DNA of 64,000 nucleotides from assembly GCF_916618955.1 (NCBI RefSeq), contig NZ_OU745390.1:4650001-4714000 (forward strand), given 5' to 3'. The DNA is from Pseudomonas sp. Marseille-Q3773 (GTDB lineage: Bacteria > Pseudomonadota > Gammaproteobacteria > Pseudomonadales > Pseudomonadaceae). This document shows, piece by piece, positions 56,531 to 64,000 of the stretch. Numbering within the stretch: position 1 is the first letter of the stretch; every line of letters begins with the position of its first letter. The translations under genes were made by a program, and so were the position numbers. The notes under the pieces are model-generated. The model saw only the letters and a program-made list of their open reading frames with translations. It ran no database searches and was not told the origin of the DNA.

Positions 56531-57376
56531 TTAGGCTGCTGCCGCCTGATTCCTGTATGCCACGGGACTCAGGCCGGCCAGCCCCATCTTGATTCGATCA
56601 TGGTTGTAGTAATCGATGTATTCATCAATTGCAGCGCTCAGATCTTCGATGCTGGCGAAGCGCTGACCATGATACATCTCGGTCTTCAGTGTGCCGAAGA
56701 AACTCTCCATTCGCGCATTGTCCAGGCAGTTGCCCTTGCGTGACATGCTCTGCTCCAGCCCCTTCTCCTCAAGTCGATTTCGGTAGCGGTAGTACTGATA
56801 TTGCCAGCCCTGGCCGGAGTGCAGCATAGGCCTGGCACCTTCCGGCAGCCGTGACAGCGCCTTTTCGAGCATCTGACCAACCAATGGATAGTGCGGCGAA
56901 GTGTCGATCTGATGTGCCACGATCTCGCCATTGAATAGGTCCAGCACCGGAGAGAGATACAGCTTTTCACTCGCCACCTTGAACTCGGTCACGTCCGTTA
57001 CCCACCTCGTGTTTGGCTCTTCTGCCGTGAACTTGCGCTCCATCGTGTTGGGGGCAATGCGTCCGGGCTGGCCACGATAGGACTTGTACTTCTTCACGCG
57101 AACCGTGCATTTGAGGTCGAGCTCGGCCATCAGTCGCCGCACGACCTTGCTGTTCACTACATGGCCGACGCTGCGCAGTGTCGCTGTCATGCGCCGATAG
57201 CCGTAGCGACCTTTATGCCGCTCCTGGATCTCACGGATACGGTCCTTGAGCGGAGCCAGCTTGTCACCGGCGGCCATCAACTTGCGCTGGTAGTAATACG
57301 TACTGCGCGCCAGTCCGGCCAGCTTAAGCAGACCGTCGAGCGGGAAGCGGGTGCGCAGGGCCGAGATGATCAGGAC
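56531..57376 (-). CDS. IS3-family transposase OrfB, DDE catalytic domain, lacking one Asp
   Basis: The -1 frame relative to orfA, read from the A5G slippage tract at 57376-57381 through VLIISALRTRFPLDGLLKLA and the ATG at 57280 to the stop. It carries the HTH_21 segment IQERHKGRYGYRRMTATL and the rve integrase core. The first catalytic Asp is in NTRWVTDVTEF and the Glu in DNARMESFFGTLKTEMYHG. The second Asp should be in LHSDQGWQYQ, but the sequence reads LHSGQGWQYQ (codon GGC, a single transition from GAC). The transposase is therefore expected to be catalytically dead unless the change is a sequence error. Confidence 0.85.
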   Translation of the reverse strand, partial: VLIISALRTRFPLDGLLKLAGLARSTYYYQRKLMAAGDKLAPLKDRIREIQERHKGRYGYRRMTATLRSVGHVVNSKVVRRLMAELDLKCTVRVKKYKSYRGQPGRIAPNTMERKFTAEEPNTRWVTDVTEFKVASEKLYLSPVLDLFNGEIVAHQIDTSPHYPLVGQMLEKALSRLPEGARPMLHSGQGWQYQYYRYRNRLEEKGLEQSMSRKGNCLDNARMESFFGTLKTEMYHGQRFASIEDLSAAIDEYIDYYNHDRIKMGLAGLSPVAYRNQAAAA

Positions 57377-57903
57377 TTTTTCTTCCCGGCCTTCTTCTGT
57401 CTCGCCTTCTCCTCGCGCAGTTCTTTTAACTTTTTTAGGTAGGCGATCTCCATCTCGGCGTGGCGCAGCCTGGCTAGCAGTTCGGCGTGCGAGAGTTCTT
57501 CATCGGCCTTCGGCGACGTGCTGGCGGGTGGGACGGATGGTTTGATCATGACGTTACGCGGTCCTTTGGTTCCTGCTACCAGGGCTTTGATGCCGCCACT
57601 GTAGTACTGCGCTTCCCATATGCCTATCTGGCTGGAATGCGTCAGGTTGAAAACGGCCGCTGTTTGGCGCAACGACAATTTGTCGCGCCACTTTCGCTCG
57701 AGCACCGAGAGCTTGAACTCAGGGCTGAAGGTCCGCGCTTGTCTGGACAGGCTGGTCTCGCCATGGATGCGGTAGGCCTGTACCCAGCGGCGCAGCAAGG
57801 AGGGGTCCATCTGGAACTTCGCAGCAATGAAACGGTAGCCAAGGCCTCGTTGCAGAAAAGCCTGGATGGCGGAAAGCTTGAACTGTCTGGTGTGCTTGCT
57901 CAT
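57370..57903 (-). CDS. IS3-family OrfA, helix-turn-helix
   Basis: A 177-residue protein starting MSKHTRQFKLSAIQAFLQRG, with two HTH segments (FIAAKFQMDPSLLRRWVQAY about residues 23-42, and LSLRQTAAVFNLTHSSQIGI about 80-99) and a C-terminal leucine-zipper-like Lys/Glu-rich coil (LLARLRHAEMEIAYLKKLKE). It ends in KKAGKKKS before TGA at 57370. Its last codons contain GAAAAAG, a plausible site for -1 ribosomal slippage into orfB to make the OrfAB fusion. ATG 57903 is chosen; a frame from 57939 lies inside the terminal repeat. Confidence 0.88.
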   Translation of the reverse strand: MSKHTRQFKLSAIQAFLQRGLGYRFIAAKFQMDPSLLRRWVQAYRIHGETSLSRQARTFSPEFKLSVLERKWRDKLSLRQTAAVFNLTHSSQIGIWEAQYYSGGIKALVAGTKGPRNVMIKPSVPPASTSPKADEELSHAELLARLRHAEMEIAYLKKLKELREEKARQKKAGKKKS

Positions 57904-57954
57904 GTGAAACGCCCCTGAGGTTGGATTTTTGTCCAACATCAGGGGCGCAGTTCA

Positions 57955-58003
57955 CCCTGTAGGAGCGGCTTCAGCCGCGATGGGCCGCAAGGCGGCCCCA
58001 ATT
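57955..58003. repeat. REP, right side of the IS element
   Basis: CCTGTAGGAGCGGCTTCAGC, then CGCGATGGGCCGCAAGGCGG, inverted relative to the left copy at 56424. Confidence 0.8.
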
Positions 58004-58006
58004 GCA

Positions 58007-59185
58007 TCACCCGTGGTTCTTGCCTAGCAGGGCGTGGTAAAGCTCGGTATCGCCAAGAATCCCAACCACCTTGTCGTTGTCCTGCAACACTAGCTTGTTG
58101 CCGGTCTGATAACGAATCTGCAGCGCCTCGCGCATTCCGATATCGGCATTCACCAACGTTGGGCGGCGGCCCAGCAGCTCCACATCCTGCCCGGGTGCCC
58201 AGTTCTGCAGGTCAAGCCCGTTCTGCCCTTGGCGTGCACGCTTGATCGAGCCACCTTCGCCAAGGTCCAGCCACGAGTCGATGCCGGGATCGATGCACAC
58301 CGAGCCGTTGACCCGCTTGCACTGGTCCAGGCTGCGCATCAGGCTGCGACCGCACAATACGTTCAGCGGGTTGGTATGGGCGACGAAAGTGCGCACATAT
58401 TCGTCGGCCGGGTTCAGCACGATCTCTTCCGGCTTGCTGTACTGGATGATCCGCCCGTCCTTCATGATCGCGATGCGGCTGCCCAGCTTCAACGCCTCGT
58501 CCAGGTCGTGGCTGACGAACACGATGGTCTTGCTCAGCTTCGCCTGCAGGCCCAGCAACTCATCTTGCAAGCCTTGGCGAATCAGCGGGTCGAGTGCCGA
58601 GAACGGTTCGTCCATCAGCAGGATGTCGGCATCCATCGCCAGCGCCCGGGCCAGGCCCACGCGCTGCTGCATGCCGCCAGACAGTTCGTCCGGCTTCTTG
58701 TTGCGCCACTGGGTCAGGCCCACCAGCTCAAGCTTCTCGTCAACCAGCTTGCGCCGTTCCTTTTCAGGGCGGCCCTGCATTTCCAGGCCAAAGCTGATGT
58801 TCTCGCGCACCGTCAGCCAGGGCATCAGGGCAAACTTCTGGAACACCATGGCAATGCGCTTGGTGCGCATCATCTTCAGCTCGGCCGGGGTGCAGTGGGC
58901 AATGTCGATGTGCTTGCCTTCGTGCTCGACGAACAGCTTGCCGCGGCTGACGGTGTTCAGGCCGTTGATACAGCGCAGCAGGCTCGACTTGCCGGAGCCG
59001 GACAAGCCCATCAGGACGCAGATCTCGCCTTTCTGAATGTCCAGGTTGGCCTTCTCGACACCCACCACCAGGCCGGTTTCCTTGAGGATCTGCTCGCGGG
59101 TCTTGCCTTGGTCGAGCAGTGCCAGCGCCTCGCGCGGCTTGCTGGAAAAGATGACGTCGACGTCTTCGAATCGAATGATACTCAT
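58007..59185 (-). CDS. cbcV: Choline/betaine ABC transporter ATP-binding protein
   Basis: A 392-residue ATPase of the ProV/OpuA type. A 50-residue N-terminal extension typical of the quaternary-amine group precedes Walker A GLSGSGKSSLLRCINGL (about residues 59-75); Q-loop MVFQKFALMPWLTVREN, signature ELSGGMQQRVGLARALA (about 166-182), Walker B ILLMDEPFSALDPL and switch VSHDLDEAL follow. The C-terminal 110 residues contain one CBS-like module (NKLVLQDNDKVVGILG). Overlaps cbcW by ATGA. Third gene of the operon binding protein, permease, ATPase. Confidence 0.93.
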   Translation of the reverse strand: MSIIRFEDVDVIFSSKPREALALLDQGKTREQILKETGLVVGVEKANLDIQKGEICVLMGLSGSGKSSLLRCINGLNTVSRGKLFVEHEGKHIDIAHCTPAELKMMRTKRIAMVFQKFALMPWLTVRENISFGLEMQGRPEKERRKLVDEKLELVGLTQWRNKKPDELSGGMQQRVGLARALAMDADILLMDEPFSALDPLIRQGLQDELLGLQAKLSKTIVFVSHDLDEALKLGSRIAIMKDGRIIQYSKPEEIVLNPADEYVRTFVAHTNPLNVLCGRSLMRSLDQCKRVNGSVCIDPGIDSWLDLGEGGSIKRARQGQNGLDLQNWAPGQDVELLGRRPTLVNADIGMREALQIRYQTGNKLVLQDNDKVVGILGDTELYHALLGKNHG

Positions 59186-60027
59186 GCTTCACCCCTTGCC
59201 GGCAGATCCGGTTGCTTGCAGATACGGTCGAGCATGATCGCCAGCAGCACGATCGCCAGGCCCGCTTCGAAGCCCAGGGAGATATCAGCGGTGTTCAGTG
59301 CGTTGACCACAGGTTTGCCCAGGCCGTCAGCGCCGACCAGGGCGGCAATCACCACCATCGACAGCGACAGCATGATGCACTGGGTTACGCCGGCGGCGAT
59401 GCTCGGCATCGCGTGCGGCAGTTCGATACGGGTGAGCAGCTGGCGGCGCGAGCAGCCAAACGCCTTGCCGGCGTCCATCAGCTCCTGCGGTACGTCACAG
59501 ATGCCCAGGTAGGTCAGGCGGATCGGCGCGGCGATGGCGAACACCACGGTCGAGATCAGCCCCGGCACCACGCCCAGACCGAACAGGGTCAGGGTAGGGA
59601 TCAGGTAGACGAAGGTGGGGACCGTCTGCATCAGGTCGAGCACCGGGCGCATGGCGGTATAGAACATTGGCTTGTGTGCGGCGACGATGCCCAGCGGCAC
59701 GCCGATGGCCACGCACACCACTGTGGCGAAGGTGACCTGCGCCAGGGTTTCCATGGTTTCCTGCCAGTAGCCCAGGTTGAGGATCAGCAGGAACGACAGG
59801 GCAACGAATGCGGTCAGCGCCCACTTGCGCTGGATCAGGTGCGCCAGGGCGGCGAACAGGGCGATTAGGACGAACGGATTGAACCAGGTCAGGGCACTGG
59901 TGACGCCATGGATCATGAATTCCAGGCCTTGGGCGATGGCGTCGAAGTAATTCGCGCCGTTCTGGGTCAGCCACTCGACGAACGACGCGATGTACTGTCC
60001 CAGGGGTATTTTCTGATCGATAAGCAT
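59182..60027 (-). CDS. cbcW: Choline/betaine ABC transporter permease
   Basis: A 281-residue inner-membrane permease with about six membrane segments (e.g. LIALFAALAHLIQRKWALTA region). The EAA loop is PQELMDAGKAFGCSRRQLLT (about residues 178-197), and TVPTFVYLIPTLTLFGLG (about 136-153) is the hallmark of ProW/OpuAB permeases. Starts 84 bases after the binding-protein gene, across a stem-loop, and overlaps cbcV. Confidence 0.93.
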   Translation of the reverse strand: MLIDQKIPLGQYIASFVEWLTQNGANYFDAIAQGLEFMIHGVTSALTWFNPFVLIALFAALAHLIQRKWALTAFVALSFLLILNLGYWQETMETLAQVTFATVVCVAIGVPLGIVAAHKPMFYTAMRPVLDLMQTVPTFVYLIPTLTLFGLGVVPGLISTVVFAIAAPIRLTYLGICDVPQELMDAGKAFGCSRRQLLTRIELPHAMPSIAAGVTQCIMLSLSMVVIAALVGADGLGKPVVNALNTADISLGFEAGLAIVLLAIMLDRICKQPDLPARGEA

Positions 60028-60061
60028 GATAGCGAGCTTCCACCTGCATAGATTGAACTCA

Positions 60062-60092
60062 ACCCGGGGCAGACACGATCTGGCCCCGGGGT
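60062..60092 (-). terminator. GC-rich stem between binding-protein and permease genes
   Basis: ACCCGGGGC AGACACGATCTG GCCCCGGGGT: a near-perfect stem without T tract, in the same position relative to the binding-protein gene as the stem in the art operon. Confidence 0.6.
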
Positions 60093-60111
60093 AGCGCTAT
60101 TGCATATTTCG

Positions 60112-61059
60112 TTATTGCGTCAGCTTGGCCTTGGCTGCTTCGAGGCCTGGTTTGCCGTCCACGGTAGTGACACCGGCCAGCCAGGCATCCAGCTTGGCTG
60201 GGTTTTCCTTGAGCCACTTCCTGGCAGCCGCTTCGGGTTTCATCTTGTCGTCCAGGACATAGCCCATCATGGTGCTTTCATCCTTGAGCTCGAACGACAG
60301 GTTCTTCAACAGCTGGCCAACGTTGCTGCATTCCTGCACATAGCCCTTGCGGGTGTTGGTCAATACGGTCGCCTTGCCGAAGTCGGGGCCGAAGAAGTCG
60401 TCCCCGCCGGTCAGGTACTGCATCTTGAAACGGGTGTTCATCGGGTGCGGTTCCCAACCGAGGAACACGATGGCTTCGCCGCGCTTCTGCGCACGGTCGA
60501 CCTGCGACAGCATGCCGGCCTCGCTGGACTGCACGATCTTGAAACCGGCGTCTTTCAGGCCGAAGGCATTCTTGTCGATCATGCTCTGGATGGTGCGGTT
60601 GCCATCGTTGCCCGGCTCGATGCCGTAGATCTTGCTGTCCAGTTCCTTCTTGAACTTGGGAATGTCGCTGAAATCCTTCAGGCCCTTGTCATACAGCGCC
60701 TGGGGCACTGCCAGGGTGTACTTGGCGTTCTCCAGGTTGGCGCGCACGGTTTCTACGGTGCCGGCGTCGCGATACTGCTTGATGTCGTTCTCCATGGTCG
60801 GCATCCAGTTGCCGAGAAACACATCCAGGTCCTTGCCGGTGGCCAGCGACTTGTACGTCACCGGTACCGAGATCATGGTGGTGTGGGTCTTGTAACCCAG
60901 TGCTTCGAGGACAACGCTGGTGGTGGCGGTGGTGACCGTGATGTCGGTCCAGCCGACATCCGAGAACCTGACCGTCTGACATTGCTCGGGCTCGGCGGCA
61001 TGGGCCAGCACGGGCGCTGTCAGCATCGCAACCAGCAACAGCGAGAGTGAACCTTTCAT
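60112..61059 (-). CDS. cbcX: Choline/betaine ABC transporter substrate-binding protein
   Basis: A 315-residue periplasmic protein. Signal peptide MKGSLSLLLVAMLTAPVLAH then AEPEQ. The mature part has the ChoX-type aromatic binding segments RFSDVGWTDITVTTATTSVV (about residues 31-50), DVFLGNWMPTMENDIKQYRD (about 79-98), FLGWEPHPMNTRF (about 200-212) and DDFFGPDFGKATVLTNTRKG. Repeated Trp/Tyr/Phe residues would cage the trimethylammonium group. ATG 61059 has GGAG about eleven bases upstream. The frame is open upstream through a leader that is not coding-like. Confidence 0.93.
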   Translation of the reverse strand: MKGSLSLLLVAMLTAPVLAHAAEPEQCQTVRFSDVGWTDITVTTATTSVVLEALGYKTHTTMISVPVTYKSLATGKDLDVFLGNWMPTMENDIKQYRDAGTVETVRANLENAKYTLAVPQALYDKGLKDFSDIPKFKKELDSKIYGIEPGNDGNRTIQSMIDKNAFGLKDAGFKIVQSSEAGMLSQVDRAQKRGEAIVFLGWEPHPMNTRFKMQYLTGGDDFFGPDFGKATVLTNTRKGYVQECSNVGQLLKNLSFELKDESTMMGYVLDDKMKPEAAARKWLKENPAKLDAWLAGVTTVDGKPGLEAAKAKLTQ

Positions 61060-61501
61060 GGATGGACTCCTGTGGATTTTGTCTTCGGGTTCGCGTGGGT
61101 CGCCGGGCATTCTGGGTGTCCGGTCGACAAGGCCTGCAGAGGGCAGGATGCGTGGCCGTGCTTTACGAGTCGCTTTCGATAATCCTCCAGCGCCGGGCAA
61201 TCGCCTACTGGTGGAGTCGTAACCAGTACGGAACGGGTCGTATCCAGTACAGGCGATGTCGCTTATGGATTCTTCCACCCCCTCGGCCGCATCTTTACGT
61301 CACCAGGCCGCCGTAAAACGGCGTGGCGAGGGCCGGAATCGTGCGGCGCTGCTGGACAAAATTACGTCGGTTGCAGACGGCGAGGGCTACGGCAAAAGCC
61401 CGATGATGCGTGCATTCAAGGCGGCCCGCTGCTTCAGCCTAGCAGTTGCACCGCCCTGCGCATGGCGCGCAGAGACAAGCCCAGCAAGAGGTGATTCGAC
61501 A
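61060..61501. other. Divergent promoter region between cbcX and sdaA
   Basis: 442 bases without a gene. Contains the tandem 13-base repeats (61217-61250) and the leaders of both genes. The plus-strand frame that runs from 61256 into sdaA is an open leader, not coding-like. Confidence 0.6.
61206..61250. promoter_or_regulatory. Tandem direct repeats, likely GbdR-type activator site
   Basis: TCGTAACCAGTAC (61217-61229) and TCGTATCCAGTAC (61238-61250) differ at one base and start exactly 21 bases apart, two helical turns. An inverted arm TACTGGT at 61206-61212 mirrors the first repeat. This fits binding of an AraC-type activator on one DNA face, and GbdR is encoded about 2 kb away. Confidence 0.55.
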
Positions 61502-62878
61502 ATGGCCATCAGCGTGTTCGACCTGTTCAAGATCGGTGTCGGGCCTTCCAGCTCCCATACCGTCGGCCCCATGCGCGCCGGCGCCCTGTTCGTTCAGGGC
61601 CTGCGCGAACGCGGCGAGCTGGAGCGTGTGAAGCGGATCGAAGTGCGCCTGTATGGCTCGCTGTCAGCCACCGGCATCGGTCACGGCACCGATAACGCCA
61701 CCATCATGGGCCTGATGGGCGAATGGCCTGACGCCATTGACCCGACCCAGATCGTGCCGCGTATCGCCGACCTGCGGGAAACCGACACGCTGCTGCTGGA
61801 TAACCGCCTGCCCATCGAGTTCGTCTGGGCCCGCGACATGCTGCTGCTGGACGAGAACCTTCCATACCACCCCAACGCCATGACCCTGATTGCCGAAGGC
61901 GAGCAGGGCGAACTGCACCGCGACACCTACTACTCGGTGGGTGGCGGCTTCGTGGTCGATGCCGCCCAGGCCGCCAGCGGCGTGCTGGATGCCGACCAGA
62001 CAGAGCTGCCGTACGACTTCAGCAGCGCCGCCGAACTGCTGCGCCTGTGCAAGCAAAACGACCTCAGCGTGTCGCAATTGATGATGGCCAACGAGAAGGT
62101 CTGGCGCAGCGAGGAAGAGATCCGCGCCGGCCTGCACAAGCTCTGGGAAGCCATGCAACAGTGCGTCAACAACGGCCTGAAGTACGAAGGCACGTTGCCC
62201 GGCGGCCTGAACGTACGCCGCCGCGCTGCCAAGCTGCACCGCAGCCTGCAGGAAATTGGCAAGCCCAACGTGATCGGCTCGACCATGAGCGCCATGGAAT
62301 GGGTCAACCTGTTCGCCCTGGCGGTCAACGAAGAGAACGCTGCCGGCGGACGCATGGTCACTGCGCCGACCAATGGCGCTGCCGGCATCATTCCGGCGGT
62401 GCTGCATTACTACATGCGCTTCAGTGACGCGGTGACCGAATCCAGCGTGGTCGACTTCTTCCTCGCCGCAGCGGCGGTGGGCATCCTGTGCAAGAAGAAC
62501 GCGTCGATTTCCGGTGCCGAGGTTGGCTGCCAGGGCGAAGTCGGCTCGGCCTGTGCCATGGCTGCTGCCGGGTTGGCCGAAGTACTGGGGGCGACCCCGC
62601 CGCAGGTGGAAAATGCCGCCGAGATTGCCTTGGAACACAACCTCGGCCTGACCTGCGACCCGGTTGGCGGGTTGGTCCAGGTGCCGTGCATCGAGCGCAA
62701 CGCCATTGCTGCGGTAAAGGCCATCAACGCGGTGCAGATGGCCTTGCGTGGTGACGGCGAGCACTTCATTTCCCTCGACCAGGTGATCCGCACCATGCGT
62801 GACACCGGGGCCGACATGCACGACAAATATAAAGAGACCTCGCGCGGTGGCCTGGCGGTCAGCGCCATTGAATGCTGA
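61502..62878 (+). CDS. sdaA: L-serine dehydratase, iron-sulfur, single-chain
   Basis: A 458-residue enzyme that deaminates L-serine to pyruvate. It is the fused alpha/beta type: the beta part starts [20 protein letters not shown] (about residues 5-24), and the alpha part has the Cys ligands of the [4Fe-4S] cluster in [20 protein letters not shown] (about 326-345) and [18 protein letters not shown] (about 383-400). ATG 61502 is preceded by AGAGGTG. In choline and betaine degradation, serine formed from glycine is used by this enzyme, which explains its place next to the transporter and gbdR. Confidence 0.95.
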   Translation: MAISVFDLFKIGVGPSSSHTVGPMRAGALFVQGLRERGELERVKRIEVRLYGSLSATGIGHGTDNATIMGLMGEWPDAIDPTQIVPRIADLRETDTLLLDNRLPIEFVWARDMLLLDENLPYHPNAMTLIAEGEQGELHRDTYYSVGGGFVVDAAQAASGVLDADQTELPYDFSSAAELLRLCKQNDLSVSQLMMANEKVWRSEEEIRAGLHKLWEAMQQCVNNGLKYEGTLPGGLNVRRRAAKLHRSLQEIGKPNVIGSTMSAMEWVNLFALAVNEENAAGGRMVTAPTNGAAGIIPAVLHYYMRFSDAVTESSVVDFFLAAAAVGILCKKNASISGAEVGCQGEVGSACAMAAAGLAEVLGATPPQVENAAEIALEHNLGLTCDPVGGLVQVPCIERNAIAAVKAINAVQMALRGDGEHFISLDQVIRTMRDTGADMHDKYKETSRGGLAVSAIEC

Positions 62879-62891
62879 GTCGTTGACCCTC

Positions 62892-62983
62892 TCAAGGGCC
62901 TCATCGCGGATGAATCCGCTCCTACAAGGAAAGCATGACCCTGTAGGAGCGGATTCTTCCGCGATTGAGGCCCTTGGACATTT
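62892..62983. repeat. Inverted REP pair
   Basis: GGGCCTCATCGCGGATGAAT with CCGCTCCTACA is mirrored by TGTAGGAGCGGATTCTTCCG and GCGATTGAGGCCC. Confidence 0.88.
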
Positions 62984-63242
62984 CAAGTGCGCCGTGCCCT
63001 GTTTCAGTGCGTGGCCTGAGCTGACCAATCGTCGGCTGTCGCTATCAGCACGTGCATTGTCGGTGACACTCAAGAGTGTCGTTTCTGGGCAACCTCCACG
63101 CCGCGTGTCACCAAATTGCTCAGTTGCTGCATGCAAGGCGCTAGGACGGTGCTTTGCGAACACCAGTCGAAGCGATCGAAGTACCTGATTTGCCGGATGA
63201 AGGCGTCGTTTTCAGGTTTTTTTGGATGGTCGTTCAAATTCA

Positions 63243-63256
63243 GGCACGGCCTTTGC
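63243..63256 (+). promoter_or_regulatory. Sigma-54 promoter of gbdR
   Basis: GGCACG (63243-63248), four bases, TTGC (63253-63256) matches the -24/-12 consensus TGGCACG-N4-TTGC except for the first T. Transcription would start near 63268, about 94 bases before ATG 63362. Confidence 0.65.
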
Positions 63257-63361
63257 GTTGAGATTGGAAACACGCCCCTGCATATGAACCGGGGGCCATA
63301 ACAAGAAAATCCAGTGCTTGCCTGAGGCACACACCCTGCATTTGTGTGAGGAGAAATCGCG

Positions 63362-64000
63362 ATGACGTCGTACACCTCCGGGAACCCAACCCAGAACCGC
63401 ACAGCCCCACAGTCCATCGGGTTTCTCCTTCTGGACAATTTCACCCTTATTTCCCTGGCATCGGCCGTAGAGCCGCTGCGCATGGCCAACCAGCTGTCCG
63501 GTCGCGAGCTGTACCGCTGGCACACCCTGACTGTCGATGGCGGCCAGGTGTGGGCCAGCGACGGCCTGCAGATCACCCCGGACGCGGCCATGCACAGCGC
63601 CCCGCCGATGGACACCGTCATCGTCTGCGGCGGCGTCGGCATCCAGCGCACCGTTACCCGTGAGCATGTCACCTGGCTGCAGGCCCAGGCCCGCCAGTCG
63701 CGCCGCCTGGGTGCGGTGTGCACCGGCAGCTGGGCGCTGGCCTGCGCCGGCCTGCTCGACGGTTTCGATTGCAGCGTGCACTGGGAATGCCTGGCGGCGA
63801 TGCAGGAGGCCTACCCACGAGTGAACATGAGTACCCGCCTGTTCACCCTGGACCGTAACCGCTTCACCAGCTCCGGCGGCACCGCGCCGCTGGACATGAT
63901 GCTGCACCTGATCAGCCGCGACCATGGCCGCGAGCTGTCGGCGGCGATCTCGGAGATGTTCGTCTACGAGCGTATTCGCAACGAGCAGGACCACCAGCGC
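63362..64000 (+). CDS. gbdR: GbdR, AraC-family choline/betaine catabolism regulator, partial
   Basis: The first 213 residues of a regulator that continues past the right edge. This part is the DJ-1/PfpI (class I glutamine amidotransferase-like) sensor domain: SIGFLLLDNFTLISLASAVE (about residues 18-37), PLRMANQLSGRELYRWHTLT, VIVCGGVGIQ (about 86-95), the nucleophile-elbow VCTGSWALACAGLLDG (about 119-134) and TSSGGTAPLDMMLHLI (about 168-183). The AraC helix-turn-helix domain lies outside the window. A GAGGAGA ribosome site precedes ATG 63362. Neighbouring choline transporter and sdaA support GbdR over the related ArgR, CdhR or SouR regulators, which share this architecture. Confidence 0.85.
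   Translation, partial: MTSYTSGNPTQNRTAPQSIGFLLLDNFTLISLASAVEPLRMANQLSGRELYRWHTLTVDGGQVWASDGLQITPDAAMHSAPPMDTVIVCGGVGIQRTVTREHVTWLQAQARQSRRLGAVCTGSWALACAGLLDGFDCSVHWECLAAMQEAYPRVNMSTRLFTLDRNRFTSSGGTAPLDMMLHLISRDHGRELSAAISEMFVYERIRNEQDHQR

Larger units (their letters stand above)
56503..57949 (-). mobile_element. IS3-family insertion sequence (IS150-like)
   Basis: 1447 bases bounded by imperfect inverted repeats TGCGCCCCATTTGTTGGACA (56503-56522) and, on the minus strand, TGCGCCCCTGATGTTGGACA (57930-57949), with terminal TG...CA as in IS3 elements. Two overlapping frames (orfA, orfB in the -1 frame) lie on the minus strand. No matching three- or four-base direct repeat flanks it. The second catalytic aspartate of OrfB is replaced by glycine, so this copy is probably inactive on its own. 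Confidence 0.85.
62879..63361. other. Gene-free stretch between sdaA and gbdR
   Basis: 483 bases. The first 110 hold an inverted REP pair. The rest is a long gbdR upstream region with a sigma-54-type promoter near 63243-63256; no gene seen. Confidence 0.6.

Overview
The window looks like chromosomal DNA of a fluorescent Pseudomonas, most likely the Pseudomonas putida group. The evidence is the high-GC codon use, the many short REP palindromes (core like TTCGCGGGTAAACCCGCTCC) in intergenic gaps, and a gene order that I recognise from P. putida type chromosomes: gshA, tex, ompR-envZ, rimK, hslR, hslO, pckA, an ABC amino-acid cluster, gabP, mutY-yggX, hisBHAF, choline ABC transporter, sdaA, gbdR. 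This assignment rests on recalled synteny and family knowledge; no search was run.

Layout. 1-3840 (minus) is the N-terminal 1280 codons of a very large toxin-like protein that runs off the left edge. 3.9-9.0 kb (minus) holds a TetR regulator coupled to gshA, then a PaaI-type thioesterase coupled to tex. 9.2-16.9 kb carries ompR-envZ, rimK with its retropepsin-like partner, hslR, a PAP2 phosphatase, hslO and pckA. 16.9-18.6 kb has an AT-richer orphan gene, a hot-dog thioesterase and a glycine-zipper protein. 19.0-22.2 kb is a molybdopterin oxidoreductase with its FdhD partner. 22.3-25.4 kb holds kbp, a GMP/IMP-type nucleotidase, nudE-cysQ and a YiiD-like thioesterase; 25.4-28.6 kb is a DctB/DctD-like sigma-54 two-component pair. 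28.7-36.7 kb has rmlC, aguA (with a three-palindrome operator), a TonB siderophore receptor, an OprD-family porin and a membrane-anchored glutamate-synthase-like protein. 36.8-40 kb has small genes, tRNA-Thr, a DUF3077 gene with an unusual structured leader, and a methyltransferase. 40.1-43.1 kb is a basic amino-acid ABC operon, then gabP, ppk2 (with an apparent N-terminal frameshift), tRNA-Phe, yggX-mutY-asmA, an OFA-type transporter and the his cluster. An IS3-family element at 56.5-57.9 kb sits between two REPs and lacks a catalytic aspartate. 58.0-64.0 kb is a quaternary-amine catabolism block: choline/betaine ABC transporter, divergent sdaA, and gbdR (cut by the right edge).

Functional links. 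The choline ABC transporter, L-serine dehydratase (end of the betaine-sarcosine-serine route) and GbdR form one catabolic unit; a tandem 13-bp repeat in the transporter/sdaA promoter gap and a sigma-54 promoter before gbdR fit that. gshA, hslO, tex, yggX and mutY relate to redox and DNA/protein stress. The most unusual signals are the interleaved inverted repeats ahead of the DUF3077 gene (37.94-38.06 kb), the operator cluster inside the aguA promoter, the ppk2 frameshift, and the catalytic-site loss in the IS transposase.
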